Assembly: GCF_029625315.1 (NCBI RefSeq)
Contig: NZ_CP121110.1
Location: 3,915,001-3,979,000, forward strand
From: Flavobacterium ginsengisoli
Lineage (GTDB): Bacteria > Bacteroidota > Bacteroidia > Flavobacteriales > Flavobacteriaceae
Length of the DNA: 64,000 nucleotides
Direction: 5' to 3'
Shown in pieces: positions 29,327 through 37,620 of the stretch. Position numbers and translations under genes: made by a program. The notes under the pieces were generated by a model, which was given only the letters and a program-made list of their open reading frames with translations, made no database searches and was not told where the DNA came from. Every line of letters starts with the position of its first letter. The stretch's first letter is position 1.

Positions 29327-30960
29327 TAGTTGTTTGCTCTTTGAAGTTCAACAGAATTTAATATTCGGGTCGTGATTTCATTTGCATACGTATCGCCCTC
29401 TTCGTGTAAGATCATGATTTGTTGTAAACCTTGATCTTGTTTGAAAAGCAACAATTCATAGTATGCTTTTGTGCTCGTTTTAGTTGCAGGATTCAGAACT
29501 GTCATCGTTCCGTAACCTTTTATTCCCTGAATACCTTCGTTAGTTTGAAAATCTTCTTGTTTTACAATAATATTTTGTCCGCCTTGAGACTCCATAATTT
29601 TTATAGTCCCCTCGAGAGCTTTGCTTAAATCTATTTCGGTTGGCTGTTTAAATTTGGATGTAGAAACTGTTACATAGAAATTGTCAATCATACTTCCGTA
29701 TGCAAAAAGTCGCATTTCTTTGATAAGTGCCATTGCTTCTTTTGGAAGCACTTTTTGAGTATCCATTCTTTTTAAAACCTTTGGAGTTTCAATAAGAACT
29801 GCTGGATTTCCGTAAGCGCTTTTCACCCATTCGCCTTCTAATAATTCTTTAGAAGGATGACCAATTATATTGTCTTTTACGTAATTGAAACCTTTTGTAA
29901 CCACAAAATAAGTTGTAGTTACAAACAACAATAAGATTACAGCCGCAACAGAGTAACCGATTCTTGCATTTCTTTTTTTGCGAAGCTGCGCCTGAATTTG
30001 TTTTTGTCTTTGCGCTTCGTTCAATAACTGATCCTCAATGTCTTCTGGAACTTCAGTTGGAATAGCATTATCAAGGGTTAAAATTACTTTCTGAATTTTA
30101 TTTCGATCTTCAGTAATTTCAAAATCAAGTGGCTTAGATTTCGCAAATTTTACCAAATCGGCCTGACGTAAAACACGTTCAAGATTCTCAACAGTTTCTG
30201 GTGTAAGCGTCATTTTCTTTTTGGTAGATGCTTCTCTAATTGCTGTAATTAACTCAGAAGTTGTACTTTCCATCGCTGGAATATGGATGGCTTCTTCGAT
30301 ATAATTTCTCGCAATATCTGTTAATTCACTATAATATTCTTTTACTTCTCCTTTTTGAACAAGTTCTTTTTTCTCTAGGTTGTTTAATAAACTTGTCGCT
30401 TTTTCGATAGGAGTTTTGTAAACTTCTTCCTCGATTTTTTTCAGCTGACGTTTTTTAACATACCAATAAACGAATGCGCCAATTCCTAAAATTGCTAGCA
30501 CTATTAAAGTATAAATCCACCAATTTCCTATTCCTTCATCAACAGAAGAGATGTCTTTAATATCGTACATCTTTTGCTGTAAAGTATCAACTTTTACAGG
30601 GGCTACTTCAACTTTTAGAGAATCTGTATAAAAAGGCTTTTTATCGATTAAAATTTTAATGCTTGGAATTGTATAACGACCAGAATCAAATTGTGTTAAA
30701 CCATATTTTTTAACCAGCTCGTAAGTGTCATTTTTCTTAACGGTATCAATCGGATAAGACTCAATAACTTCTAGCGGACCAATATTTTTAAGTTTTGGAA
30801 ATTCAACTTTAGATTTGGAGCTTACAACCGTTTTAAGCGTTAGCTTGAACTCAGCACCAATTTTATTTTTGGTGGTATCAATACTTGTTTCTACTTGTTT
30901 ATCTTGCGCAAAAATCATAGTAGAGAAAAGCAATAAAAATATATAAAGTTTAAATTTCAT
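29326..30960 (-). CDS. Bat-cluster membrane protein of unknown function
   Basis: A 544-residue protein with a signal peptide (ends MIFAQD) and an N-terminal BatD-like beta domain (about 20-130, with GAEFKLTLKTVV). A transmembrane helix (WWIYTLIVLAILGIGAFVYW) is followed by a helical cytoplasmic region of about 160 residues, a second helix (IGYSVAAVILLLFVTTTYFV) and a C-terminal globular domain. This gene commonly sits between the DUF58 and batA genes in flavobacteria. Its stop touches the batA start, so the two are surely co-transcribed. No catalytic motif was seen. Confidence 0.75.
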   Translation of the reverse strand: MKFKLYIFLLLFSTMIFAQDKQVETSIDTTKNKIGAEFKLTLKTVVSSKSKVEFPKLKNIGPLEVIESYPIDTVKKNDTYELVKKYGLTQFDSGRYTIPSIKILIDKKPFYTDSLKVEVAPVKVDTLQQKMYDIKDISSVDEGIGNWWIYTLIVLAILGIGAFVYWYVKKRQLKKIEEEVYKTPIEKATSLLNNLEKKELVQKGEVKEYYSELTDIARNYIEEAIHIPAMESTTSELITAIREASTKKKMTLTPETVENLERVLRQADLVKFAKSKPLDFEITEDRNKIQKVILTLDNAIPTEVPEDIEDQLLNEAQRQKQIQAQLRKKRNARIGYSVAAVILLLFVTTTYFVVTKGFNYVKDNIIGHPSKELLEGEWVKSAYGNPAVLIETPKVLKRMDTQKVLPKEAMALIKEMRLFAYGSMIDNFYVTVSTSKFKQPTEIDLSKALEGTIKIMESQGGQNIIVKQEDFQTNEGIQGIKGYGTMTVLNPATKTSTKAYYELLLFKQDQGLQQIMILHEEGDTYANEITTRILNSVELQRANN

Positions 30961-31022
30961 TTGATTAACGATTGAAGATTTTAGATTAACGATTTTTGAT
31001 GGTTAATCAAAACTGCCAAATT
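30961..31022. repeat. GATTAACGATT-type repeat
   Basis: TTGATTAACGATTGAAGATTTTAGATTAACGATT direct units sit between the DUF58 gene and the next one. They are similar in word content to the tract at 26145-26243. Confidence 0.45.
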
Positions 31023-31023
31023 T

Positions 31024-31888
31024 TTATCGTGATTTAAAATAGCCTAATAATTTAGTAACGTAATTTTCGTCTACTCTGGTATTTACAATTCCTGCTCCAG
31101 ATTTACGGAAAGTATCTTTAAAGTAATTTAGTTTCTCCTGATAGTGCTTCTCATAATTCATACGAACAGCTTTTGAACTTGTATCAACCAATTGGATTTT
31201 TCCAGTTTCGGCATCCAGCATGTGAACCATTCCTAAATTTGGAATTCTTTCTTCACGAATGTCGTACACGCGAACACCTGTGATGTCATGTTTTTTAGAA
31301 GCAATTTTTAATGTATGCTCATAAGAATCAGACATAAAATCGGAAATCATAAAAATGATGGCTTTCTTTTTCTGGGTTCCAGATAAAAACTTCAAAGCTT
31401 GCGCGATATCTGTTTTCTGGCTTTTTGGTTCAAATTCGATCAATTCACGAATGATACGCAGTACATGCGAACGTCCTTTTTTGGGCGGAATATATAATTC
31501 TACTGTATCAGAAAACAATATTAAACCAATTTTGTCATTATTCTGTGTAGCCGAAAAAGCCATTGTTGCTCGCAATTTCGGTTACAATGTCTTTTTTGAA
31601 TTGATTTTTAGAACCAAAAGATTCCGAACCCGAAATATCAACCATCAAAACCATGGTTAATTCACGTTCTTCTTCAAATACCTTAACATGAGCTTCGTTG
31701 TAGCGTGCGGTTACATTCCAATCGATGTTACGAATATCATCTCCGTATTGGTATTGACGCACCTCGCTAAACGTCATTCCTCGTCCTTTAAATGAAGAGT
31801 GGTATTCTCCCGAAAAGATATGATTACTCAGTCTTTTCGTTTTGATTTCTATTTTCCGTACTTTTTTTAAAAGCTCTTTTGTATCCAT
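31024..31888 (-). CDS. DUF58 domain protein (Bat/MoxR cluster), frame break
   Basis: About 288 residues. An N-terminal DUF58 region (RIEIKTKRLSNHIFSGEYHSSFKGRG, then QYQYGDDIRNIDWNVTARYNEAHVKVFEEERE) precedes a VWA-like domain with DISGS and LILFSDTVELYIPPKKGRSHVLRII. It is always paired with MoxR ATPases and is thought to be a client or adaptor. The frame breaks at 31567-31573 (GCGAGCA on the gene strand). With GCAGCA it reads TEIAATMAFSATQNNDKIGL, the conserved DUF58 stretch. It lies 79 bases after moxR, with an AACCATCAAC repeat between. Confidence 0.9.
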
Positions 31889-31894
31889 TTTTTG

Positions 31895-31966
31895 TTTGGT
31901 TTATGGTTTAGGGTTGTTGGTTGATGGCGTATAAACCATCAACAAAAAACTATCAACCATCAACTT
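31895..31966. repeat. AACCATCAAC direct and inverted repeats
   Basis: ATAAACCATCAACAAAAAAC and TATCAACCATCAAC face GGTTTATGGTTTAGGGTTGTTGGTTGATGG. They can pair as a hairpin in the moxR-DUF58 gap. The role is unknown. Confidence 0.5.
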
Positions 31967-31967
31967 T

Positions 31968-32972
31968 TTAAGGTACTTCAATCTCGTTAACGATTTTGTT
32001 GATAATGTCTACAGAAGTGATGTTTTCTGCTTCTGCTTCGTAAGTGATTCCAACTCTGTGACGTAATACATCGTGAACAACTGCACGAACGTCTTCTGGA
32101 ATTACATAACCACGACGTTTGATGAAAGCATAACATTTTGTCGCATTAGCCAAGTTGATACTTCCACGAGGAGAAGCTCCAAAACTGATAAGCGGTTTTA
32201 AATCGGCTAATTTGTATTTTTCTGGGTAACGTGTTGCGAAAATGATATCAAGAATATATTTCTCGATTTTTTCATCCATATAAACTTCACGAACAGCTTC
32301 CTGAGCACGTAGAATCTGATCTACAGAAACTACCGGATTAACTTTTTCGTAAGTTCCTTTTAAGTTTTGACGAATTACAAAACGCTCTTCATCAATTTTT
32401 GGATAATCAATAACAGTTTTCAACATAAAACGGTCAACCTGTGCTTCAGGAAGTGCATACGTTCCTTCTTGCTCAACAGGGTTTTGTGTTGCTAACACTA
32501 AAAACGGACGATCTAATTTGAAAGTAGTGTCACCAATAGTAACTTGTTTCTCCTGCATCGCCTCTAAAAGTGCTGACTGAACCTTTGCAGGAGCACGGTT
32601 AATCTCATCGGCAAGTACGAAATTGGCGAAAATTGGTCCTTTTTTAATTGAGAACTCGTTTGCTTTAATATTGTAAATCATGGTTCCGATAACATCGGCA
32701 GGTAATAAATCTGGCGTAAACTGGATACGGCTGAAAGATCCTTGAACCGCTTGAGAAAGCGTGTTGATGGCTAAAGTTTTTGCCAGACCTGGAACTCCTT
32801 CCAATAAAATATGCCCTTGTCCAAGTAATCCGATCAATAGACGCTCGACCATATGTTTCTGACCCACAATAACTTTGTTCATTTCCATTGTAAGAAGGTC
32901 TATAAAAGCACTTTCTCGCTCAATTTTTTCATTTATCGCTCTAATGTCTAAAGTCGTTGTATTTTCTTCCAT
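31968..32972 (-). CDS. moxR: MoxR family AAA+ ATPase
   Basis: A 334-residue AAA+ ATPase and the first gene of the Bat operon. It has Walker A GVPGLAKT, Walker B LADEINRAPAKVQSALLEAMQE, sensor 1 LATQNP, and the C-terminal lid with FGASPRGSINL and the HRVG motif. MoxR proteins act as chaperones that mature or remodel VWA-domain partners, here DUF58, BatA and BatB. It is divergent from an aldo/keto reductase gene, with 212 bases between them, where the operon promoter must lie. Confidence 0.95.
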   Translation of the reverse strand: MEENTTTLDIRAINEKIERESAFIDLLTMEMNKVIVGQKHMVERLLIGLLGQGHILLEGVPGLAKTLAINTLSQAVQGSFSRIQFTPDLLPADVIGTMIYNIKANEFSIKKGPIFANFVLADEINRAPAKVQSALLEAMQEKQVTIGDTTFKLDRPFLVLATQNPVEQEGTYALPEAQVDRFMLKTVIDYPKIDEERFVIRQNLKGTYEKVNPVVSVDQILRAQEAVREVYMDEKIEKYILDIIFATRYPEKYKLADLKPLISFGASPRGSINLANATKCYAFIKRRGYVIPEDVRAVVHDVLRHRVGITYEAEAENITSVDIINKIVNEIEVP

Positions 32973-33184
32973 ATAAATATTTTTAAAACCTTGATTTTTA
33001 CGCCTAATTTTTGAGAGTGCAAATTGAATATTTTTTGAGAAGTAAGATGTTAAAGAATGGTTAAAACTTCGACCAAAGACCTAATTTTAAGGACTAATTG
33101 TGAATCTATTTTTATATTTTTAAGAACTTTGATGATTATGCTTTATGAAAGCATAATTATTACCAAAAATAACGCATAACTATT

Positions 33185-34060
33185 ATGAGCAAAACAGTCT
33201 TATCGCCTATAATTTCGGGCACTATGAATTGGGGAGTTTGGGATAAAAACCTTACAACTAGCGAAATGGAAAACATGATACAAGTGAGTATCGAAAACAA
33301 AATTACGACTTTTGATCACGCGGATATTTACGGTTCGTATACGACCGAAGCCGATTTTGGAAAAGCTTTTCATGCAAGTAAAATTGATCGCGAAAAATTA
33401 CAATTAATTACAAAGTGCGGTATTCAGATGATTGCTGAAAAACGCCCAGAAAACAAAATCAAACATTATGATTATTCTAAAGACTATATTATTAAGTCTG
33501 TAGAAAAATCTCTAAAAAATTTAAAAACAGATTATGTAGATGTTTTTCTGCTTCACAGGCCAAGTCCATTAATGCAGGCCGACGAAATTGCCGAAGCTGT
33601 TGAGAAATTAAAAGGAGAAGGAAAAATTATTGATTTTGGACTTTCTAATTTTACTAGTTCTCAAACAGAATTAATTCGTCAGAAAACAGAAGTGAGTTAT
33701 AATCAGGTACAATTTTCTGCAACACATTACGAGCCAATGTTGGACGGAAGTTTAGATTATATGCAAACTAACGGAATTCGCCCTCTATCATGGAACCCGC
33801 TTGGAACTGTTTTTAGAGAAGATACCAAACAGACTCGCCGTTTGAAAAAACTGTTCTCTACTTTATTAGAAAAATATCACTTAGGTGCAGATACACTTTT
33901 ATTGGCATGGATTTTAAAACATCCTGCAAAAGTAATTCCGATTGCAGGTACCGTAAATATTGCTAGAATTCAAGCTTTATCAAAAGCAGTTGAACTGGAA
34001 ATGGATACAGAAGATTGGTTTGCAATCTGGACAGAAAGTATGGGTGACGATGTGCCTTAA
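33185..34060 (+). CDS. Aldo/keto reductase
   Basis: A 291-residue TIM-barrel NAD(P)H oxidoreductase. The catalytic tetrad is visible: D and Y in FDHADIYGSY, K in ITKCG, and H in VFLLHRPSP. The overall pattern (SPIISGTMNWGVWDKNL at the start, LLAWILKHPAKVIPIAGT at the cofactor site) is closest to the YdhF group. The natural carbonyl substrate is unknown. It is the first gene of a short plus-strand run with the GNAT gene 18 bases downstream. Confidence 0.9.
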   Translation: MSKTVLSPIISGTMNWGVWDKNLTTSEMENMIQVSIENKITTFDHADIYGSYTTEADFGKAFHASKIDREKLQLITKCGIQMIAEKRPENKIKHYDYSKDYIIKSVEKSLKNLKTDYVDVFLLHRPSPLMQADEIAEAVEKLKGEGKIIDFGLSNFTSSQTELIRQKTEVSYNQVQFSATHYEPMLDGSLDYMQTNGIRPLSWNPLGTVFREDTKQTRRLKKLFSTLLEKYHLGADTLLLAWILKHPAKVIPIAGTVNIARIQALSKAVELEMDTEDWFAIWTESMGDDVP

Positions 34061-34078
34061 TTTGGACTGTTCTGAAAA

Positions 34079-34586
34079 ATGATACGCTTAGAAAATTTTG
34101 AGAAAAAAGATTATTCTGAATTAATCGATTCTGTTAAGAATGCAAAAGCTTTAATGCAATTTGGCGGACCAGAGTTTACTTTTCCTTTAACAGAAAGCCA
34201 AATAGACAAAACGCTTTCTGATGAAAATAGAGTTGCTTTTAGAGTTGTAAATATTTCGAATGGCGAGCACTATTGGACATTGTGAAATTTATTTTTACGA
34301 TGGTTTTGCAAAATTAGGTCGAATCTTGATTATGGATGAAAATCAAAGAGGAAAAGGAATCGGCGAGCAGATGGTGACTTTATTGTTGCAATATATTTTT
34401 GAAAACAGGAAAGAAAGAAATATTGAATTGAATGTTTTTGACTTTAATGTCGGAGCTCAAAAATGTTATGAAAAAGTTGGGTTTATTTTAAATCCTGATA
34501 AAAAATATTTGAGAGAAGTAGATGGAGAAACTTGGACAGCGCTCAATATGGTGTTGAATTTGGAGGAATGGAAAAATAAGAATTAA
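34079..34586 (+). CDS. GNAT family N-acetyltransferase, frame break
   Basis: About 169 residues. The acetyl-CoA site is in LIMDENQRGKGIGEQMVTLLLQYIF (R/QxxGxG/A). The C-terminal ELNVFDFNVGAQKCYEKVGF is the standard GNAT end. The substrate is unknown. The frame breaks at 34263-34269 (GCGAGCA); with GCAGCA it reads NISNGSTIGHCEIYFYDGF. A fused or split gene is less likely, since the two parts together make one normal-length GNAT. Confidence 0.82.
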
Positions 34587-34593
34587 AATATTT

Positions 34594-34661
34594 TACCACA
34601 GATTAAAAGACTTTTACAGATTTCAAAAGAATCATTTTAATCCTTTAATCTGTGGCAAAAA
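34594..34661. repeat. Long inverted repeat with CCACAGATTAAA ends, copy 2
   Basis: ACCACAGATTAAA and TTTAATCTGTGGCAAA bound a core with AGATTTCAAAAGAATC. It is a close copy of the element at 21741-21808. The GTG in its right end opens a spurious extension of the SDR frame. Confidence 0.72.
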
Positions 34662-34675
34662 ATAAAAAAAATGAA

Positions 34676-35431
34676 ATGAAAAAAACAGTTTTAATTACTG
34701 GTGCTACAAGCGGAATTGGAAAAGCAACCGCTCAGATTTTAGCGAAAAACAATTATAAAGTGATCCTTTGCGGAAGACGTAAAGATCGTTTGGAAGAACT
34801 TCAAAAAGAACTTTCGGCTTTTACAGAAGTTCATTCTCTAACATTTGATGTTCGCGATAAAGAAGAAGTTTTAAAAAAATTGGAGCTTTGCCAAGCGATT
34901 TTTCTACAATCGACGTTTTAATCAATAATGCAGGAAATGCCCACGGTTTAGATCCGATTCAAAATGGAAATTTAGACGATTGGGATGCCATGATTGATAT
35001 TAATGTAAAAGGTCTTTTGTATGTTTCAAAAGCTATAATTCCGCAGATGGTTGAAAGACAATCTGGACATATTATTAATATTGGTTCAACTGCTTGCAAA
35101 AGAAGTTTATCCGAATGGAAATGTATATTGCGGATCTAAACACGCTGTTGATGCCATTACTGCAGGAATGCGAATTGACTTGAATCCGTTTGGAATTCGA
35201 GTTGGAGGTATTCATCCAGGAATGGTGGCAACAGAATTTAGCGAAGTTCGTTTTAAGGGAGATGTTGAGAGAGCGACAAATGTTTATAAAGGATTTGATC
35301 CGCTGCAGGCAGAAGATATTGCCGATATTATTCACTTTGTGGTTTCAAGACCTTATCATGTAAATATTGCCGATTTGGTTGTTATGAGTACTGCACAGGC
35401 CTCTTCGACGATTGTTAAAAAGAATATTTAA
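34676..35431 (+). CDS. SDR family NAD(P)-dependent oxidoreductase, two frame breaks
   Basis: A classical SDR of about 252 residues, similar to serine/3-hydroxy acid dehydrogenases (YdfG type). It has cofactor motif TGATSGIGKATA, CGRRKDRL after strand two, NNAG, catalytic Ser in INIGS, and YCGSKHAV (YxxxK). The frame breaks at about 34884 (GGAGCTT, where GGAAGCTT would give KLEALPSDFSTIDVLINNAG) and at 35091-35097 (GCAAGCA on the minus strand, where GCAGCA gives GSTAAKEVYPNGNVYCGSK). The start at 34676 (MKKTVLITG) is chosen because the upstream frame is repeat DNA. Confidence 0.9.
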
Positions 35432-35445
35432 ATAAAATCGAATAT

Positions 35446-35474
35446 AGAGACGCACAGTAGTGCGTCTTTTTTTT
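35446..35474 (+). terminator. Terminator, GACGCAC-GTGCGTC repeat family
   Basis: The perfect stem AGACGCAC / GTGCGTCT with loop AGTA is followed by eight T residues, 15 bases after the SDR stop. The same palindromic word occurs, damaged, near 21705 and 36733. Confidence 0.85.
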
Positions 35475-35539
35475 AATTTTAAGTTTTAATAAATTAAATT
35501 ACTGCGAATTAGTGCAATTCGTGGCTAAATAAAATCGAC

Positions 35540-36685
35540 ATGATTAATAAACGCCTTTTAATTAAAAATCTCCTCGCTCATAATGACGAAAGCAGTTTTT
35601 ATGATAAAAAAAGGCAGTTGAATCTCCATTCTCGTGAAGGGAAGGGAAAGTTTCTAAAACACATTTGTGCTTTATCCAATTCTAACCCAAACAATAACTC
35701 TTACATCGTAGTTGGAGTAGAAGATCAAGATAACGAAATTGTCGGCGACGATTTCTTTGATGATAGTAGAATTCAGAATCTAGTCAATGCTTTTTTAGAA
35801 AACCCTCCAAAAATTCAATATGAAAACGTCCCTTTTCCTAATCTTCCAAAAGATAAAGTAATTGGTCTCGTTACAATAAAGCCTAAAAGTAAAATCTCTT
35901 ACTTTAAAAAAGGAATTCATACCATTCTTGCCAATAGTGTTTTTATAAGACGCGGTAGTAATTCGATTCCTCTGGAAGAACACGAGGAAATTGAAAAAAA
36001 CAATCAGAATACAGAAACGGTTATTGGAATCGAAAATAGTTCTCGAAATAGTATTCAATATACTTTAGACGGTGTTATTGATTTTATGAATTTCAGGCAT
36101 AAAGATATGTCCCCGAAATATCGTGTTTTTAAAGAATTGTTTGTGATTTGTTGGGCTGGAGTTCCAAAAAAATTACGTGATAAAACATATTTGTCTCGTG
36201 TAGATATCGAATTGATAAACGAACAGATTAAACTTTTTTATTCGGCACAAGATGTTGTTACAATCGAATATAATGACGATACTTTTACCATTACAGAATA
36301 TGTTCCGCTAGGATTAAATGACAAAACAAGTTATTATCCATTAGAAGAGCAAACCATTTATTTTTTTGATAACGGTTATTATAAAATCGACCGTCAGATG
36401 CTTTTTCAGTCGCCAGAATTCAATAGAAAAATGCTATATCATATTTATAATTCGAATATGGCTCTATTGGGTAAACTCCAAAAAGAAATCACTTTATCGG
36501 ATCGTGAAATGAAGGATTTAGAAAATCTGCCTTCTACCTTTATGATTTGTCATTTGAATGGTTTTGAAGATGCCAGACAAAAATTAATCGATGCGAAATT
36601 GCTTTTAAAGCCTTATAAAAATGTATATTCTTCGTTTAAAGAAGCCTTGAGGGTTTTGCGTAAAATGAAGTATGATGTTCAGTGA
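35540..36685 (+). CDS. AlbA_2 (Schlafen-type) domain ATP-binding protein
   Basis: A 381-residue protein. The N-terminal half (about 12-145) matches the AlbA_2/Schlafen domain: EGKGKFLKHICALSNSNPNNNSYIVVGVEDQDNEIVG and the later FIRRGSNSIPLEEHEEIE. The C-terminal half is a flavobacterial extension without a motif I recognise. AlbA_2 proteins are annotated as putative DNA-binding or transcriptional regulators, but the function is rarely known. No toxin or phage partner is adjacent. A promoter should lie in 35475-35539, which carries part of a GAATTAGTGCAATTCGTGGC repeat. Confidence 0.75.
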   Translation: MINKRLLIKNLLAHNDESSFYDKKRQLNLHSREGKGKFLKHICALSNSNPNNNSYIVVGVEDQDNEIVGDDFFDDSRIQNLVNAFLENPPKIQYENVPFPNLPKDKVIGLVTIKPKSKISYFKKGIHTILANSVFIRRGSNSIPLEEHEEIEKNNQNTETVIGIENSSRNSIQYTLDGVIDFMNFRHKDMSPKYRVFKELFVICWAGVPKKLRDKTYLSRVDIELINEQIKLFYSAQDVVTIEYNDDTFTITEYVPLGLNDKTSYYPLEEQTIYFFDNGYYKIDRQMLFQSPEFNRKMLYHIYNSNMALLGKLQKEITLSDREMKDLENLPSTFMICHLNGFEDARQKLIDAKLLLKPYKNVYSSFKEALRVLRKMKYDVQ

Positions 36686-36689
36686 AAAA

Positions 36690-36765
36690 AGATTCTAAGT
36701 TGCTAAGGTTCTAAGATTCTGAGGTTTTCTATAGAGACACACTGCGGTGCATTTAATCGATGCTG
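36690..36765. repeat. CTAAGGTTCTAAGATTCT and GACACAC-type repeats
   Basis: ATTCTAAGTTGCTAAGGTTCTAAGATTCTGAGG is a set of heptamer-like TTCTAAG units. The damaged palindrome AGAGACACACTGCGGTGC follows. Both words look like dispersed flavobacterial intergenic repeats, here between convergent genes. Confidence 0.55.
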
Positions 36766-36772
36766 AAATTAT

Positions 36773-37516
36773 TTAGTGAAAATTCAAATATTTTTTTACT
36801 TCTTCATACGGGAATAAAAGCTCTTTTGGGCCATCTGCGTATGATGCGACTTCATATGAATTGTAATATAAAAGTAAACCCGCAGAAGTATAGAAGATGT
36901 TTTGAGGAAGTTGAAATTTGTCATTTTCAAACATTAATCCTGTAGCATTAATATTGGCTTTTTCTGGAATTTTATATTTTGATCTGAAAGTTTTTTCAGC
37001 GAAAGCTTTAAACTCTTTTTCGTTTTTAAATAACTGATTGTTAAAAATCGTTTTTCCTGTTTTTTTATCGAATAATAAAGAGCGATAACCTTGATAGCCA
37101 TGAGCGCCGCCTGTGAAGGTATAATGGTCAATTTTAAGATTTAAGATTTGCTCTGACTGAAATTCTACATTTCCTATTATTCTTGCTTCCCAGCCAAAGG
37201 TGTCATTTGGGAATTTTTGATGCATTTCTTCGTATGAAACAATGAACGATTTTGCTAATGATTTATAATCATCAACTTTTACCGAATCTTCTTCAAAAAA
37301 TGCAATCTCTTTAATTACAGCAAATACTTTTTTATTAATGCTGTCTGATGTTACTTTAACATTTTTAGCAATTGGAACTTCTATCGTAATTCTTGGGCAA
37401 TCTTTTTTGCAGGGAATAGTAGATTTTTCTTCAAACGTTTCATTGTCAAATGAAAGCTCTTTTTTGCAACTTGTAAAAATCAAACACAAAAAGATTATAA
37501 ATATGTAATTTTTCAT
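36773..37516 (-). CDS. DUF3298/DUF4163 (RsiV-like) lipoprotein
   Basis: A 247-residue lipoprotein (Cys17 in IFTSCKKE). The DUF4163 part lies in the middle, and the C-terminal DUF3298 part contains the conserved HYTFTGGAHGYQGYRSLLFDKKTGK and the closing ELLFPYEEVKKYL. These domains also occur in anti-sigma factor RsiV, which binds lysozyme, but no sigma factor gene is adjacent and there is no membrane-spanning anti-sigma part. The role is therefore open. Two extra Cys (IPCKKDCP) near the N-terminus could form a disulfide. Confidence 0.82.
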   Translation of the reverse strand: MKNYIFIIFLCLIFTSCKKELSFDNETFEEKSTIPCKKDCPRITIEVPIAKNVKVTSDSINKKVFAVIKEIAFFEEDSVKVDDYKSLAKSFIVSYEEMHQKFPNDTFGWEARIIGNVEFQSEQILNLKIDHYTFTGGAHGYQGYRSLLFDKKTGKTIFNNQLFKNEKEFKAFAEKTFRSKYKIPEKANINATGLMFENDKFQLPQNIFYTSAGLLLYYNSYEVASYADGPKELLFPYEEVKKYLNFH

Positions 37517-37620
37517 ATCAAAAAGTGTTAATTATCTACAAAGGTAAGAACTTGTGTCGCGATAAAATAAATTAAGCGGTAAATTTGTAAAAGAATTATG
37601 GAATTAAAATTTATAACTAT

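Noticed and set aside
34594..34661. GTG start at 34652 for the SDR gene
   Set aside because: The extension is the right end of a dispersed inverted repeat, and the conserved SDR start is MKKTVLITG at 34676.
1950..35097. Programmed ribosomal frameshifting at GCAAGCA/GCGAGCA
   Set aside because: The breaks occur in unrelated genes, in both strands and near any point of the protein, with no slippery heptamer or downstream structure shared. The families have no known recoding.
36773..37516. Anti-sigma factor RsiV
   Set aside because: DUF3298/DUF4163 are present, but there is no sigma factor gene beside it and no cytoplasmic anti-sigma part or transmembrane helix. A plain lipoprotein is the safer call.
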